Part shown: in pieces, positions 1 to 8,277 of the stretch
Layout: each line of letters starts with the position of its first letter
How positions within the stretch are numbered: position 1 is the first letter of the stretch
DNA from: Clostridia bacterium
Lineage (GTDB): Bacteria > Bacillota > Clostridia > Lachnospirales > Lachnospiraceae
Assembly: GCA_009929615.1 (NCBI GenBank)
Contig: SAAB01000004.1
Coordinates: forward strand, 47,903-111,902
DNA: 64,000 nucleotides
Direction: 5' to 3'
Made by a program: the position numbers and the translations under genes
The notes under the pieces: generated by a model
Told to the model about the DNA's origin: nothing
The model's input: the letters and a program-made list of their open reading frames with translations, nothing else
The model's database searches: none

Positions 1-19
1 ATTAATAACTGGAGTCTGT

Positions 20-280
20 ATGAGTGGCTGCGCGTTGATAGAGTATAACAACCGCACCGCCAGAATACGCGGTGAAGTTGCACAAGGCGATAAGCATTAT
101 ATTCAGTATGCTCTCGCTCACTGGGCTGTCATTGCAATCAGGATTCGCAATACAGACCATCATTTTACCCGATTGCCGGTTGATGAGTGGATTGAAGGAA
201 TTGCAAAACAAGTAAATCCTTCTGAGGCTCGTGAGCAGATATTTAATGCTCTATTGCGGTGTAAGCCGGGTATCTTCTAA
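20..280 (+). CDS. hypothetical protein, 86 aa
   Basis: I do not recognise this protein. It is a soluble-looking 86-residue product with no signal peptide or membrane segment. The start follows a good ribosome site (CTGGAG, 6-7 nt upstream). It heads a same-strand group of three unknown genes with short gaps (24 and 21 nt) that ends at a strong terminator near 1285, so the three are probably co-transcribed from a promoter outside the window. Confidence 0.7.
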   Translation: MSGCALIEYNNRTARIRGEVAQGDKHYIQYALAHWAVIAIRIRNTDHHFTRLPVDEWIEGIAKQVNPSEAREQIFNALLRCKPGIF

Positions 281-304
281 TTCATTTAATTTATCGAGGT
301 ATAT

Positions 305-694
305 ATGTTTCATTCTGAAACCGAGGATATCTATGGTTTTGTGTCTGGCGATATGTCATTGCGACCTCATTCAATCGATAGAGATTTGCAGGACTTAAGG
401 TTACTACTCGCCGATATGGATACCATTAATATTCTGAACGAACGAGGGATAGGAACTCAGAAAACCATCTTTCATGTAACACAAAATGAGTCGAAGGCAT
501 TAATGCTGGTTACTCGTTTAACTTACTGCCAAGGTGGTGGACGATTTACTCACCCTGAATGTGCTCTTCTTGTTGAACAGATAACTGATCTAGGACGTAA
601 GTTGGGTAATAAACATTTCGATGCGGCGATGAATGAAGCAAAACGCTTTATAGCGAATGAGGCTGACTTCATGAAAGAACAAACTGTCTGGTAG
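305..694 (+). CDS. hypothetical protein, 129 aa
   Basis: Unknown soluble protein of 129 residues, preceded by a GAGG ribosome site. No catalytic motif or membrane segment is visible. It contains one Cys-rich stretch around residues 74-86 (TYCQGGG..HPEC) but not enough ligands for a clear zinc site. It is the middle gene of a three-gene unit just upstream of the transfer genes, so a role in transfer or its regulation is possible but unproven. Confidence 0.7.
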   Translation: MFHSETEDIYGFVSGDMSLRPHSIDRDLQDLRLLLADMDTINILNERGIGTQKTIFHVTQNESKALMLVTRLTYCQGGGRFTHPECALLVEQITDLGRKLGNKHFDAAMNEAKRFIANEADFMKEQTVW

Positions 695-715
695 AAAATT
701 TCTAAGGAGTCACTC

Positions 716-1237
716 ATGTATACTTCAACTACTGCTAAATCAGATCATATTGATAGCTTTAATAACGCACAAAACCGTATGTTGATGAATTACGAACGTG
801 ATGAGTTTGAACAAGCTCCCGCTGCCGTACTTTATGATGCTGTCGGTGCTGTCGTAAACGATGAATCTGATATTGATATAATTTTTCGCCTTATGGATAT
901 GGAAGGAGAAATGTTGTTTCTCCGCGCAATGAAAAACCTCGGTTGCCAAGAGAATGTTTTTTATTACGCATCTGAATCTGGTGCGGTGCTGACTGCTAAC
1001 GATGCAACGTTGCTTGAATTTGCTTATAACCTGGGCAAACATATCAGCAATGAGTTCTTTACGCGTTTCTTGCGTAATTCTCAGTTAGCCCGTGAACTCA
1101 TCGGTAACATCATTCGTATAGGCAACGATGCCCTTAAATTTCCAGATGACGGCCTGAATACAGTATTTGAATGCTGTGTGATGGAGAATTCATCCTGGAA
1201 GAACCAAGGCCATTTTAAAGATAACTTTGGTCTTTAA
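716..1237 (+). CDS. hypothetical protein, 173 aa
   Basis: Unknown, mildly acidic 173-residue protein, preceded by a near-perfect ribosome site (TAAGGAGT). It is predicted to be soluble and mostly helical; no known motif is visible. It is the last gene before a rho-independent terminator about 35 nt downstream, which closes this small operon and separates it from the traF-traH-traG group. Confidence 0.75.
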   Translation: MYTSTTAKSDHIDSFNNAQNRMLMNYERDEFEQAPAAVLYDAVGAVVNDESDIDIIFRLMDMEGEMLFLRAMKNLGCQENVFYYASESGAVLTANDATLLEFAYNLGKHISNEFFTRFLRNSQLARELIGNIIRIGNDALKFPDDGLNTVFECCVMENSSWKNQGHFKDNFGL

Positions 1238-1270
1238 AGCATCTAATTCTTTTAATTAGCTAACACAGAA

Positions 1271-1298
1271 AAACCCAGTCTTCGGACTGGGTTTTTTT
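1271..1298 (+). terminator. rho-independent terminator
   Basis: Perfect 8-bp stem ACCCAGTC/GACTGGGT with a TTCG tetraloop, followed by seven T residues. It ends the three-gene unit upstream of the tra genes. Confidence 0.92.
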
Positions 1299-1366
1299 GT
1301 ATTTGCTGATTTCAAATCATGTAAACAAAACGGATGCACATGAAAATTACTTTTGATTTTTACAGT

Positions 1367-1388
1367 CAAAACGTTGCCATTTTTGAAC
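1367..1388 (+). promoter_or_regulatory. candidate activator box upstream of traF operon
   Basis: The stretch CAAAACGTTGCCATTTTTGA recurs almost unchanged at 15269-15289 upstream of parM (17 of 20 positions). A copy of the GTAAACAAAACG box lies just upstream at 1320-1332. Its position 80-100 nt before the first gene of the traFHG unit suits an activator site, and the FlhD/FlhC-like pair encoded nearby is the obvious candidate binder. The binding is inference. Confidence 0.45.
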
Positions 1389-1453
1389 TTGTTATTTTAA
1401 CCCATATGGCAAACTAATCGTAATGCCGTCCGTATTTCTGATAAGGGAGTTTT

Positions 1454-1792
1454 ATGAAGACACTTAAATGTTCTCATAACAGGGCAATGCTTATGCCAGC
1501 ACACAAAATCCCTGCGGTATTAGTTAACGACGACCCTAAGAACATAGTTACTGATGAGCTGTTGCGTAAATATGGAACACGCATGACTCTCGATGAGGCT
1601 TGCTCCGAAATTGGTGTTAAGTCGGATAGTGTAGCCAAACGTATAGGACAGGTCAGATATAGGCATTATGCATTAACTCGCCAACTTGAAAGTGCAAGGG
1701 TCTTTAGTGGAAAAAATAGCTTTTTCTGGACGGAGTCTATCGCAAGAATAATTTCCGAGGGTAATTCCGATGAAATATCAATTTTTAACTAA
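1454..1792 (+). CDS. putative HTH DNA-binding protein preceding traF
   Basis: A 112-residue basic protein. Residues about 50-72 (LDEACSEIGVKSDSVAKRI) read like a helix-turn-helix, with A/G at the turn and a polar recognition helix. The start follows a strong ribosome site (AAGGGAG). The 3' end overlaps the start of traF by 23 nt, implying translational coupling, so this protein is made together with the mating-pair proteins. It may be an operon regulator. I do not recognise a named family. Confidence 0.7.
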   Translation: MKTLKCSHNRAMLMPAHKIPAVLVNDDPKNIVTDELLRKYGTRMTLDEACSEIGVKSDSVAKRIGQVRYRHYALTRQLESARVFSGKNSFFWTESIARIISEGNSDEISIFN

Positions 1793-2870
1793 AATCATTA
1801 TTCCCCTGCTAGTGGGATTTGCTTTTTCTACCTCAGTTCTTGCGGATGAGGGTAACACCCCAACGTCTCAATCCCCTCAGACCACCAGTGACGACCTCGC
1901 TGGTGGTCAGGCATTTCTGAATGGAAAAGAGGAAGGTTGGTTCTGGCGTAAATCGCCACCTGAGCCAGTGAAGAAAAAGCCAGTGAAGTTACCTCCTCCG
2001 CCGACTTTACCGCCTCAAGAAACGCCTAAACAGGTTGCTCAAACACCTATGGAGTCGACTCCAGAACCTGCCGCAACTGAAAAGCCCGGCCCGGCTCCGT
2101 TCACCGTAGCCTGGTTTAATGAAAACATTCAGAAACTACGCAACCAGGCCATCGACAATCCTACCCAAGAAAACGTTAGGGCATATTTTCTGGCCCAACG
2201 CATTATGCTGGATAAAGCCAGCCGCTTTACTGATATGGCTAGGTTGGTTACTTCTACCGACCCCCTCATAGATGAGAATAGCCGCCGCTCAACCTCAACA
2301 TTTGGGGCAATGGATCAATCGAATGAAGCTGAAAACAATTCGAGAACGGTCATAAAAGACGTAGCGACAAAAGCAGGATTGTTTTTCTTCTTCCGTGGGG
2401 AAAACTGCTCCATATGCGTAAAGCAAGCTTCTGTTATGAATACGTTTAGTTTCATGACAGACATGAAGGTCATCCCAATTTCACTTGATGGTAAACCTCT
2501 TCCAGGGAATATTTACCCGGACTGGAGGCCTGATTCTGGCCAGGCATCAAAGCTCCAAATATCAAACGCACCTGCGATAGCTCTGGCAATCCCGCCATCT
2601 ACAACACGCATTGTCTCATTTGGGCCTATCAGTGCAGACCAGTTAATTTCAAGAACAGTCCTTATTGCCCACGATGCAGGGATCATTTCTGACCAGCAAT
2701 ATAAGAGCACCTTGCCATATAACGATACCGGCTATATCGACTCAAACATTCTGAATGACATGCCTAAAGACCTAACTCAACAACCTGATGAGTTTATCAA
2801 ATATATACAAGCTAAAGCTGGCTACGGTTCGACACCTAACCCAAATGCTAATAACCCGGGGGAAAAATGA
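1770..2870 (+). CDS. traF: conjugative transfer protein TraF
   Basis: Periplasmic TraF of F-type type IV secretion, needed for pilus assembly and mating-pair formation. An N-terminal signal peptide (residues 1-25, ending VLA) is followed by a Pro-rich spacer (about 62-110) and a C-terminal thioredoxin-like domain. Unlike F TraF, this copy keeps a CxxC pair (CSIC, residues 213-216) after a FFFFRG strand, so it may be redox active. At 366 aa it is longer than F TraF because of the spacer. It overlaps traH by 4 nt, and the order traF-traH-traG matches SXT/IncA/C-type elements. Confidence 0.93.
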   Translation: MKYQFLTKIIIPLLVGFAFSTSVLADEGNTPTSQSPQTTSDDLAGGQAFLNGKEEGWFWRKSPPEPVKKKPVKLPPPPTLPPQETPKQVAQTPMESTPEPAATEKPGPAPFTVAWFNENIQKLRNQAIDNPTQENVRAYFLAQRIMLDKASRFTDMARLVTSTDPLIDENSRRSTSTFGAMDQSNEAENNSRTVIKDVATKAGLFFFFRGENCSICVKQASVMNTFSFMTDMKVIPISLDGKPLPGNIYPDWRPDSGQASKLQISNAPAIALAIPPSTTRIVSFGPISADQLISRTVLIAHDAGIISDQQYKSTLPYNDTGYIDSNILNDMPKDLTQQPDEFIKYIQAKAGYGSTPNPNANNPGEK

Positions 2871-4309
2871 AGATTTCGCGCAACTATAATATAAAGAATG
2901 TATTCCGTAGAAACATTCTTGCAATTTCTATCTGCCTCTCCGGGTTGACAGCTTTTCAATGCGAGGCCACCAGCATTAGTACTCAGCTAGACAGTATGTT
3001 CGGCTCTATGTCGAATGTTACAGCTCCCGGTGATTATCAGAGCGTTACACGTGATGGATATACCGGTGGCGGATTTGTTCTACGTAATAAGCTCCGTACA
3101 TTGACACCTATTAGTATTAGTCTCCCTTCTGCGTCGGGAGGATGTGGAGGGATAGACCTTTTCGGCGGGTCATTCTCGTTCATCAACGCTGATCAGTTCG
3201 TCCAGATGCTACGTAATATTGCTTCTAATGCTGCCGGTCTAGCTTTCCAGTTGGCCCTGAACGCTATGGATGCCGTTCTGGATAATGCTATTTCGAAAAT
3301 GCAGGCAATCATCCAGCAGATGAACGATCTGACCGCAAATTCGTGTCAGTTAGCGAAGGGGTTGTTAGTCGACACTGCCTCTGCATTTGGTGACAGTGCA
3401 AAGGCTGCTGTATCTTCTCAGCTGTCCTCTGATGGCCTCTCAGACCAATTTAAAGCCATGTGGGGCAATATGGGTGGTGGTAAAGCACCCGACGTACAAA
3501 AACAAGAGGCAGGGAAAAGAAAGGCATGTGACGATTACGGTAACATTGTGTGGTGTTTGCTCCAGAATGGTAGCTTTAGTAATCAATTCATCGGCTCCGA
3601 AGATGAGCAAAAAGAACTTATTATGTCTATGACCGGCACCATCATCGTCGGTAGCCAGTTGGGTACAGATAAAGATGGGTCAGCTAAAAAGAGTGTGGTT
3701 AGGATTGCTCCACTCGCAACTTCAAATGTCCTGGATTCTTTTATAAATGGTGATGATAGTTTCGATTTCTGGTCTTGTTCAGGTCAGACTAGTACTTGTG
3801 AGAATCCCAAAAAACAGACCAAAATAATTAAAGGTCTCGCTGCCAATATCACACTCTTCTTTATCGATAACGGATATTTGAGCTCGGCCAGAACTGGTTC
3901 AAACCCTGGGGATGCTAAATTACGGCAAGCAAACTACTACAACGTAGCTGGTGCTACCAGTAAAGCGACTCAAATTGCACGTCATGATTTAGCCGCATCT
4001 TATTCCTATATACGTGAACTATCTCCTGTCATAGCCTATTCAGCTGCTTATAACTACCTCAGCGAAATGCTTACGGCTGCTGCGACCGGCGCACGGCTCC
4101 AGCAGGAAAATGATAAATCGGCGTCAGTTTATTATAAGGATGCTGGAGAGCTAATCGAAAAGGCAAGGCAAAATCTGTATGTCTCCTATAACGCCATGAT
4201 ATCCCGTTATGGTGGCGAGGCCCGTATACCTGAATCATTCAGCAACTATATGACAACGCTTCCGCAGGTTCATTATGAATCTGAAGGTTCTCTTGATGGC
4301 TCGCTCTAA
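2867..4309 (+). CDS. traH: conjugative transfer protein TraH
   Basis: TraH of the F-type apparatus, an outer-membrane-associated periplasmic protein for pilus assembly. Visible features are an N-terminal hydrophobic export signal (about residues 14-34), the typical early stretch with GGGFVLRNK and a Cys/Gly-rich GGCGGIDLFGGSFSFI motif that is diagnostic of the family, then long helical segments. The length of 480 aa is usual. Translation is coupled to traF (ATGA overlap), and it is followed after 14 nt by traG. Confidence 0.95.
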   Translation: MKISRNYNIKNVFRRNILAISICLSGLTAFQCEATSISTQLDSMFGSMSNVTAPGDYQSVTRDGYTGGGFVLRNKLRTLTPISISLPSASGGCGGIDLFGGSFSFINADQFVQMLRNIASNAAGLAFQLALNAMDAVLDNAISKMQAIIQQMNDLTANSCQLAKGLLVDTASAFGDSAKAAVSSQLSSDGLSDQFKAMWGNMGGGKAPDVQKQEAGKRKACDDYGNIVWCLLQNGSFSNQFIGSEDEQKELIMSMTGTIIVGSQLGTDKDGSAKKSVVRIAPLATSNVLDSFINGDDSFDFWSCSGQTSTCENPKKQTKIIKGLAANITLFFIDNGYLSSARTGSNPGDAKLRQANYYNVAGATSKATQIARHDLAASYSYIRELSPVIAYSAAYNYLSEMLTAAATGARLQQENDKSASVYYKDAGELIEKARQNLYVSYNAMISRYGGEARIPESFSNYMTTLPQVHYESEGSLDGSL

Positions 4310-4323
4310 CAAGGTAACTTAAT

Positions 4324-7300
4324 ATGAGTGAATGGAACGTATATACTGTTGGCAACATTGAATTTATTTATAATATATTCAATTCCGTTGCCATGTTATT
4401 GAATGATGGCACTTACGGATCCTTGTTTAGGATTTCAGCACTCATTGGTGTAATTTGTGTCGTGCTTGCTGCTGCTATATCAGCCGGGAAATCATTATCC
4501 CTTTCTCATATGTGTGTGGCCGTCGTGATGTATTACCTGTTTTTCAGTGTATCGATGCGCACCAACATTGAAGATGTTACAACGGGTAAGTTTCGTGCTG
4601 TTGATAATGTACCAGCGGGATTAGCCGTTGCCGCATCTGTACTGTCTACTGTTGGGTATGCAACTACCGAGAAGATGGAGCAGGCATTTTCTGTCCCAAG
4701 CATGACTGAGTATGGGTCTCTGGATCCCCTTTTCACTCTGGCCACTTTATACGACACATTGAAAACGCCAATGCGCTGGACGGGTCAAACTGGTGCTTAC
4801 GGTGATCTGGACGCAAGCGTTTCAAACTATGTGAAGAACTGCGTAGGCAACGATATTATTCGTGGGTCTAAAACCTTTGCTTCAATGTATCGCTCTAATC
4901 AAGGTGTATCAGGGCTAGCCTCGAACGATTCCTTCCAGCGGGTTGTTATTTACGACAATGTACGTAGCGGCTGGTCTACCAGTACTGAAGAATCTTCAAA
5001 TGGGGGCTCACTTTATACCTGTTCTGACGCGTACACGAAACTTAAAGGACTCGCTACCCAGAACGCTTCTAGCCTGGACTCAGCTTTTGCCAGCTCTTAT
5101 ACCGCATCCGGGCGCACTTGCGGTGGTGCGCCATGCTCAGGTTCAGGAAAAGCCCAGGAAGTACTGAATTTCTTCAACATAAGTGGCACTGATATTCGTG
5201 ATTTCCAATTGATGTTGGTCATGTACCCTCATTTCAGGGAACTGCCAATGTACGGACTCGAAAGCTCATTTCGTGGTACTGCTGCTGTAACTCGCGCCCA
5301 AACCATGACTCAACAGGCATTCCAATGGTCTTCTTCTGGTTCATCATTCTTGAGCTGGATGAGTTCATTTATGCCGATTTTCCAGGGAATAATATACGCA
5401 CTCGCACCATTTATGGCCTTCCTTTTCGGTCTGGGTATTATGGGTTTGCGACTGGTGATGAAGTACTTCCTCGTTATCATCTGGACATGGACTTGGCTTC
5501 CCCTCGCAGCGGTCGTCAACATGTATGTGTTAAACAGTATCCGTGATACGTCAAGCCAAATTCTTGTCAGTTCGGGTTCTGGCGGACTTAGCTTTGCTCA
5601 GCTTTATCAGCTCCTGTTTGAGACTCAAAAAAGTATAGGTCTTGCTGGTAATTTATACGCGATGATCCCGGCCCTGGGTGGATTCATTGTCTGGGGCAGT
5701 TCTGTTGCCTTTAACTCTCTTGCAAGCTCAGCAGCAGCACCTTCAGCTGCCGATACTAAAACTCTCGCACCTGATGTCACCAACGCTCCTGCGATAAACA
5801 GTCGTGGTTCCGATGTTGAATTTAACCCAACACAAGGAACTATCATGGGTGGGTCTTCTGGCACTCTCCCTGCCATTGACATGAAAAAGGTCGCTACTCA
5901 CAACCTGTCCAGCGCTAAGCAAGAACTAGATTCAGCATCCAGTTCCTTGACTGCCCAATCTGGAGCAATGATTAGCCAGGTGGCCAGTAACATGAATTCT
6001 GGTGGACATTCGCAAGTTTATAGTGACGCTTCCAATGCAGCATTTGCCAGCCTGAGCAGCTCAGATCGTGCCCTTGTCAGTTCTGTGGCTAAAGAACAAG
6101 GTATTTCTGATATGCAGGCGCTTGTCTCTATCGCCAAAGGTGATGTGAGTGTCGGTGGCGGTGCGGGAAGTTCAAGTGCTGGTGTTGGTGTTAAAGGTGG
6201 AATGTCACGTTCAGAGGCAGAAAGCAGTGGCCTGAGTAATGACAACAGTGCTAAGTACGGTTCTACAGACAGCGCCTCGTCGCACAAAATAGACAGTGCG
6301 ACCCAGTCACGCATCGTCAATACCGCAGCAAGTGCGATGTACCAGTCCTTATCGCAAGAAGGTGAGAGTTCTCAATCGACTCGTTCTTTTGCTGAGGCAA
6401 ATCAAAGAATGCAGTCCGCACAAAAGAACTTCCAGGAAGCAAACTCCTTCGTTTCAAGTACCTCAATGGGCCAGACAATGAATGCTGCGCAACTTGCTAC
6501 AGCCATTGGTCGTAATCATGATGCACAAGCAACATTGACTCAAACCCTCGCGGCGCACCCGGAACTGTCCAGCAAAATCGCCGGTGATGCAGCGAGCCTG
6601 ACCTCTTTAGGTATGACTCACGAAGACGCGCATACCTTTGCTCAATTCAAAGCAGCCAGTGAACTTGGTGTTGCCGGTGCAGTAGCTGCCAAAGCCGGGT
6701 TCATTAACGCTGATTCCAGCCCAGTACTGACGACAACTGCATCTGAGCAATACCGTGGCGTGAGTGGTGGAGCTGAAAGCGCTGGTGGCCGCGCAGTTGC
6801 TGGTGCAGCGGACGTTGGCAACTCCGTTAATGCAGTAACAGGCCGATCTTACGGAGCGCTTGGTGAAGCACATGCGTCATCGTCTGATGGTTATGGGCAA
6901 GGCCAGGTTAATACTGTCGGGGGACAGAATAGCGGTGCAGTTGAGCAAATTCACAAGGGAAATGAGGGTGAAGTCATGACGAAAGCGGGTAACACCGCCG
7001 CAAATGATTTCGAAAACAACCACTATAATCTTGGCGGTATTACTGGCGATTTTAATAAACTCGTTTCTCATGTCAGTAATGCGTTCAAAGAAAGCCCGGT
7101 ATATGAACAGGTACATGATCAGGCCAGAACCATCGCTGGGGAAATTCCGCTTGGTGGAGATGCAAACCGCGAAGCGGCGCGAGATTCTATTGTGAACTAC
7201 TACGCCATGACTAAAGCTGGAGCGTCTGAGCAACAACTTTCCCAGGCCCGCAGTGACATGATGGCACGTATTCAACTCGCGACGGGTGGTGAAAATGACA

Positions 7301-7842
7301 ATGGAACGGTTATGGGCGGAAATACTGCTCTTGCCCGTGGTATTGCAGCCCGTATTGATAATGCCGGTTTAGACCGTTCAGCCAATGATGGCTCCATTAT
7401 TCAACAGGCTACTACTGCACTGAATACCGATCGCCAAACCCACGAATACAACACCGGTGGCATGGCCAACAACCTTGGAGGGATGCATCAGGCATCAAAT
7501 GGAGGTTCTGCTGTGGGTGATGGCGTCCCTTACGCGATGGGAACCCACAACCAGGGATACGGCGAGGCTGAGACAATGACCGTTAATGCCCAAGGTGCTG
7601 AAGGTCATAATGGTTTAAACCAGAACTCAAACTATGGTGGGTCTGAGACAACAAACATTAATACCCAAGGCGCTGGTGGTCATAGTGATTCAAATAACGG
7701 AGGTACAATGTTCAGTGATCCGCCACCTGCACGTGCAACCCAGTCGCATCAGGAGTATGTACCTGTGCATCCACGTAATAAAGAGAACAATGGAGGTCAT
7801 AGTGGTGGAAATGACGACATGATAATTTCATCGAGTAAGTGA
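4324..7842 (+). CDS. traG: conjugative transfer protein TraG
   Basis: TraG-like inner-membrane protein with an N-terminal pilus-assembly domain and a C-terminal periplasmic domain used in mating-pair stabilisation and, in known systems, entry exclusion. Membrane segments are visible near residues 35-55, 60-80, 350-400 and 435-465. The region after about residue 480 is Ser/Gly/Ala/Gln-rich and low in hydrophobicity. At 1172 aa it is longer than F TraG (about 940 aa), close to MOB-H element versions. The last 120 residues contain degenerate repeats of the type NxQGAxGHxxxxNxGG. It is the last gene of the unit and is followed by a terminator. Confidence 0.94.
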   Translation: MSEWNVYTVGNIEFIYNIFNSVAMLLNDGTYGSLFRISALIGVICVVLAAAISAGKSLSLSHMCVAVVMYYLFFSVSMRTNIEDVTTGKFRAVDNVPAGLAVAASVLSTVGYATTEKMEQAFSVPSMTEYGSLDPLFTLATLYDTLKTPMRWTGQTGAYGDLDASVSNYVKNCVGNDIIRGSKTFASMYRSNQGVSGLASNDSFQRVVIYDNVRSGWSTSTEESSNGGSLYTCSDAYTKLKGLATQNASSLDSAFASSYTASGRTCGGAPCSGSGKAQEVLNFFNISGTDIRDFQLMLVMYPHFRELPMYGLESSFRGTAAVTRAQTMTQQAFQWSSSGSSFLSWMSSFMPIFQGIIYALAPFMAFLFGLGIMGLRLVMKYFLVIIWTWTWLPLAAVVNMYVLNSIRDTSSQILVSSGSGGLSFAQLYQLLFETQKSIGLAGNLYAMIPALGGFIVWGSSVAFNSLASSAAAPSAADTKTLAPDVTNAPAINSRGSDVEFNPTQGTIMGGSSGTLPAIDMKKVATHNLSSAKQELDSASSSLTAQSGAMISQVASNMNSGGHSQVYSDASNAAFASLSSSDRALVSSVAKEQGISDMQALVSIAKGDVSVGGGAGSSSAGVGVKGGMSRSEAESSGLSNDNSAKYGSTDSASSHKIDSATQSRIVNTAASAMYQSLSQEGESSQSTRSFAEANQRMQSAQKNFQEANSFVSSTSMGQTMNAAQLATAIGRNHDAQATLTQTLAAHPELSSKIAGDAASLTSLGMTHEDAHTFAQFKAASELGVAGAVAAKAGFINADSSPVLTTTASEQYRGVSGGAESAGGRAVAGAADVGNSVNAVTGRSYGALGEAHASSSDGYGQGQVNTVGGQNSGAVEQIHKGNEGEVMTKAGNTAANDFENNHYNLGGITGDFNKLVSHVSNAFKESPVYEQVHDQARTIAGEIPLGGDANREAARDSIVNYYAMTKAGASEQQLSQARSDMMARIQLATGGENDNGTVMGGNTALARGIAARIDNAGLDRSANDGSIIQQATTALNTDRQTHEYNTGGMANNLGGMHQASNGGSAVGDGVPYAMGTHNQGYGEAETMTVNAQGAEGHNGLNQNSNYGGSETTNINTQGAGGHSDSNNGGTMFSDPPPARATQSHQEYVPVHPRNKENNGGHSGGNDDMIISSSK

Positions 7843-7851
7843 TTCGCAATA

Positions 7852-7876
7852 AAGCCCTGCAATCTTGCAGGGCTCT
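7852..7876. terminator. bidirectional terminator between traG and the reverse-strand gene
   Basis: Near-perfect stem AGCCCTGCAA/TTGCAGGGCT with a short loop, TCTT on one side and AATAAAG on the other. It lies between the convergent 3' ends of traG and the 65-aa gene and can serve both. Confidence 0.75.
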
Positions 7877-8073
7877 TATGTGGTCACGAACATGTATACG
7901 ACAGGAAGGCTCAGTAAAGAATAGAGCAGAATATAAAACTCCCACATACGCTCACATTTGCTCTTGAACGTTCTGCCATTTTTTCCACGTCCCCTCTTAC
8001 CATTTCCACCACCATAATCTGAATCGCTTGGCCCCGATAATGGGATAAGGCCAGTAATACCAAACATGTCCAT
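7876..8073 (-). CDS. small single-pass membrane protein, 65 aa
   Basis: Unknown protein inserted between traG and traN on the opposite strand. Its first half is Gly/Lys/Arg-rich (GGGNGKRGRGKNGR) and residues about 45-63 form one hydrophobic segment at the C-terminus, so it would be tail-anchored. The start is supported by a strong ribosome site (TGGAGG, 6 nt upstream). A role in transfer, such as surface or entry exclusion, is only suggested by position. Confidence 0.6.
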   Translation of the reverse strand: MDMFGITGLIPLSGPSDSDYGGGNGKRGRGKNGRTFKSKCERMWEFYILLYSLLSLPVVYMFVTT

Positions 8074-8277
8074 AAGTACCTCCAGTCGGTAATATTCAAG
8101 ACGCTGAAAACACCCTCGTTTTGCCGTCCTTCTTTATTGTCTGAAACCAGTCTGTTTAATACGCTGCCTGCTTAATCCTTCATTTTAGTAGCTTCGCATA
8201 GAAATGCTGGCTGACGAAATTTAGTTACCGAGATCTCTGATTTCATAATCAGTAACCACGACAAAGGTGATCATAGA

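Noticed and set aside
6607..7275. Reverse-strand reading frames inside traG
   Set aside because: They lie antisense to a clearly recognised gene and have no ribosome sites or family features.
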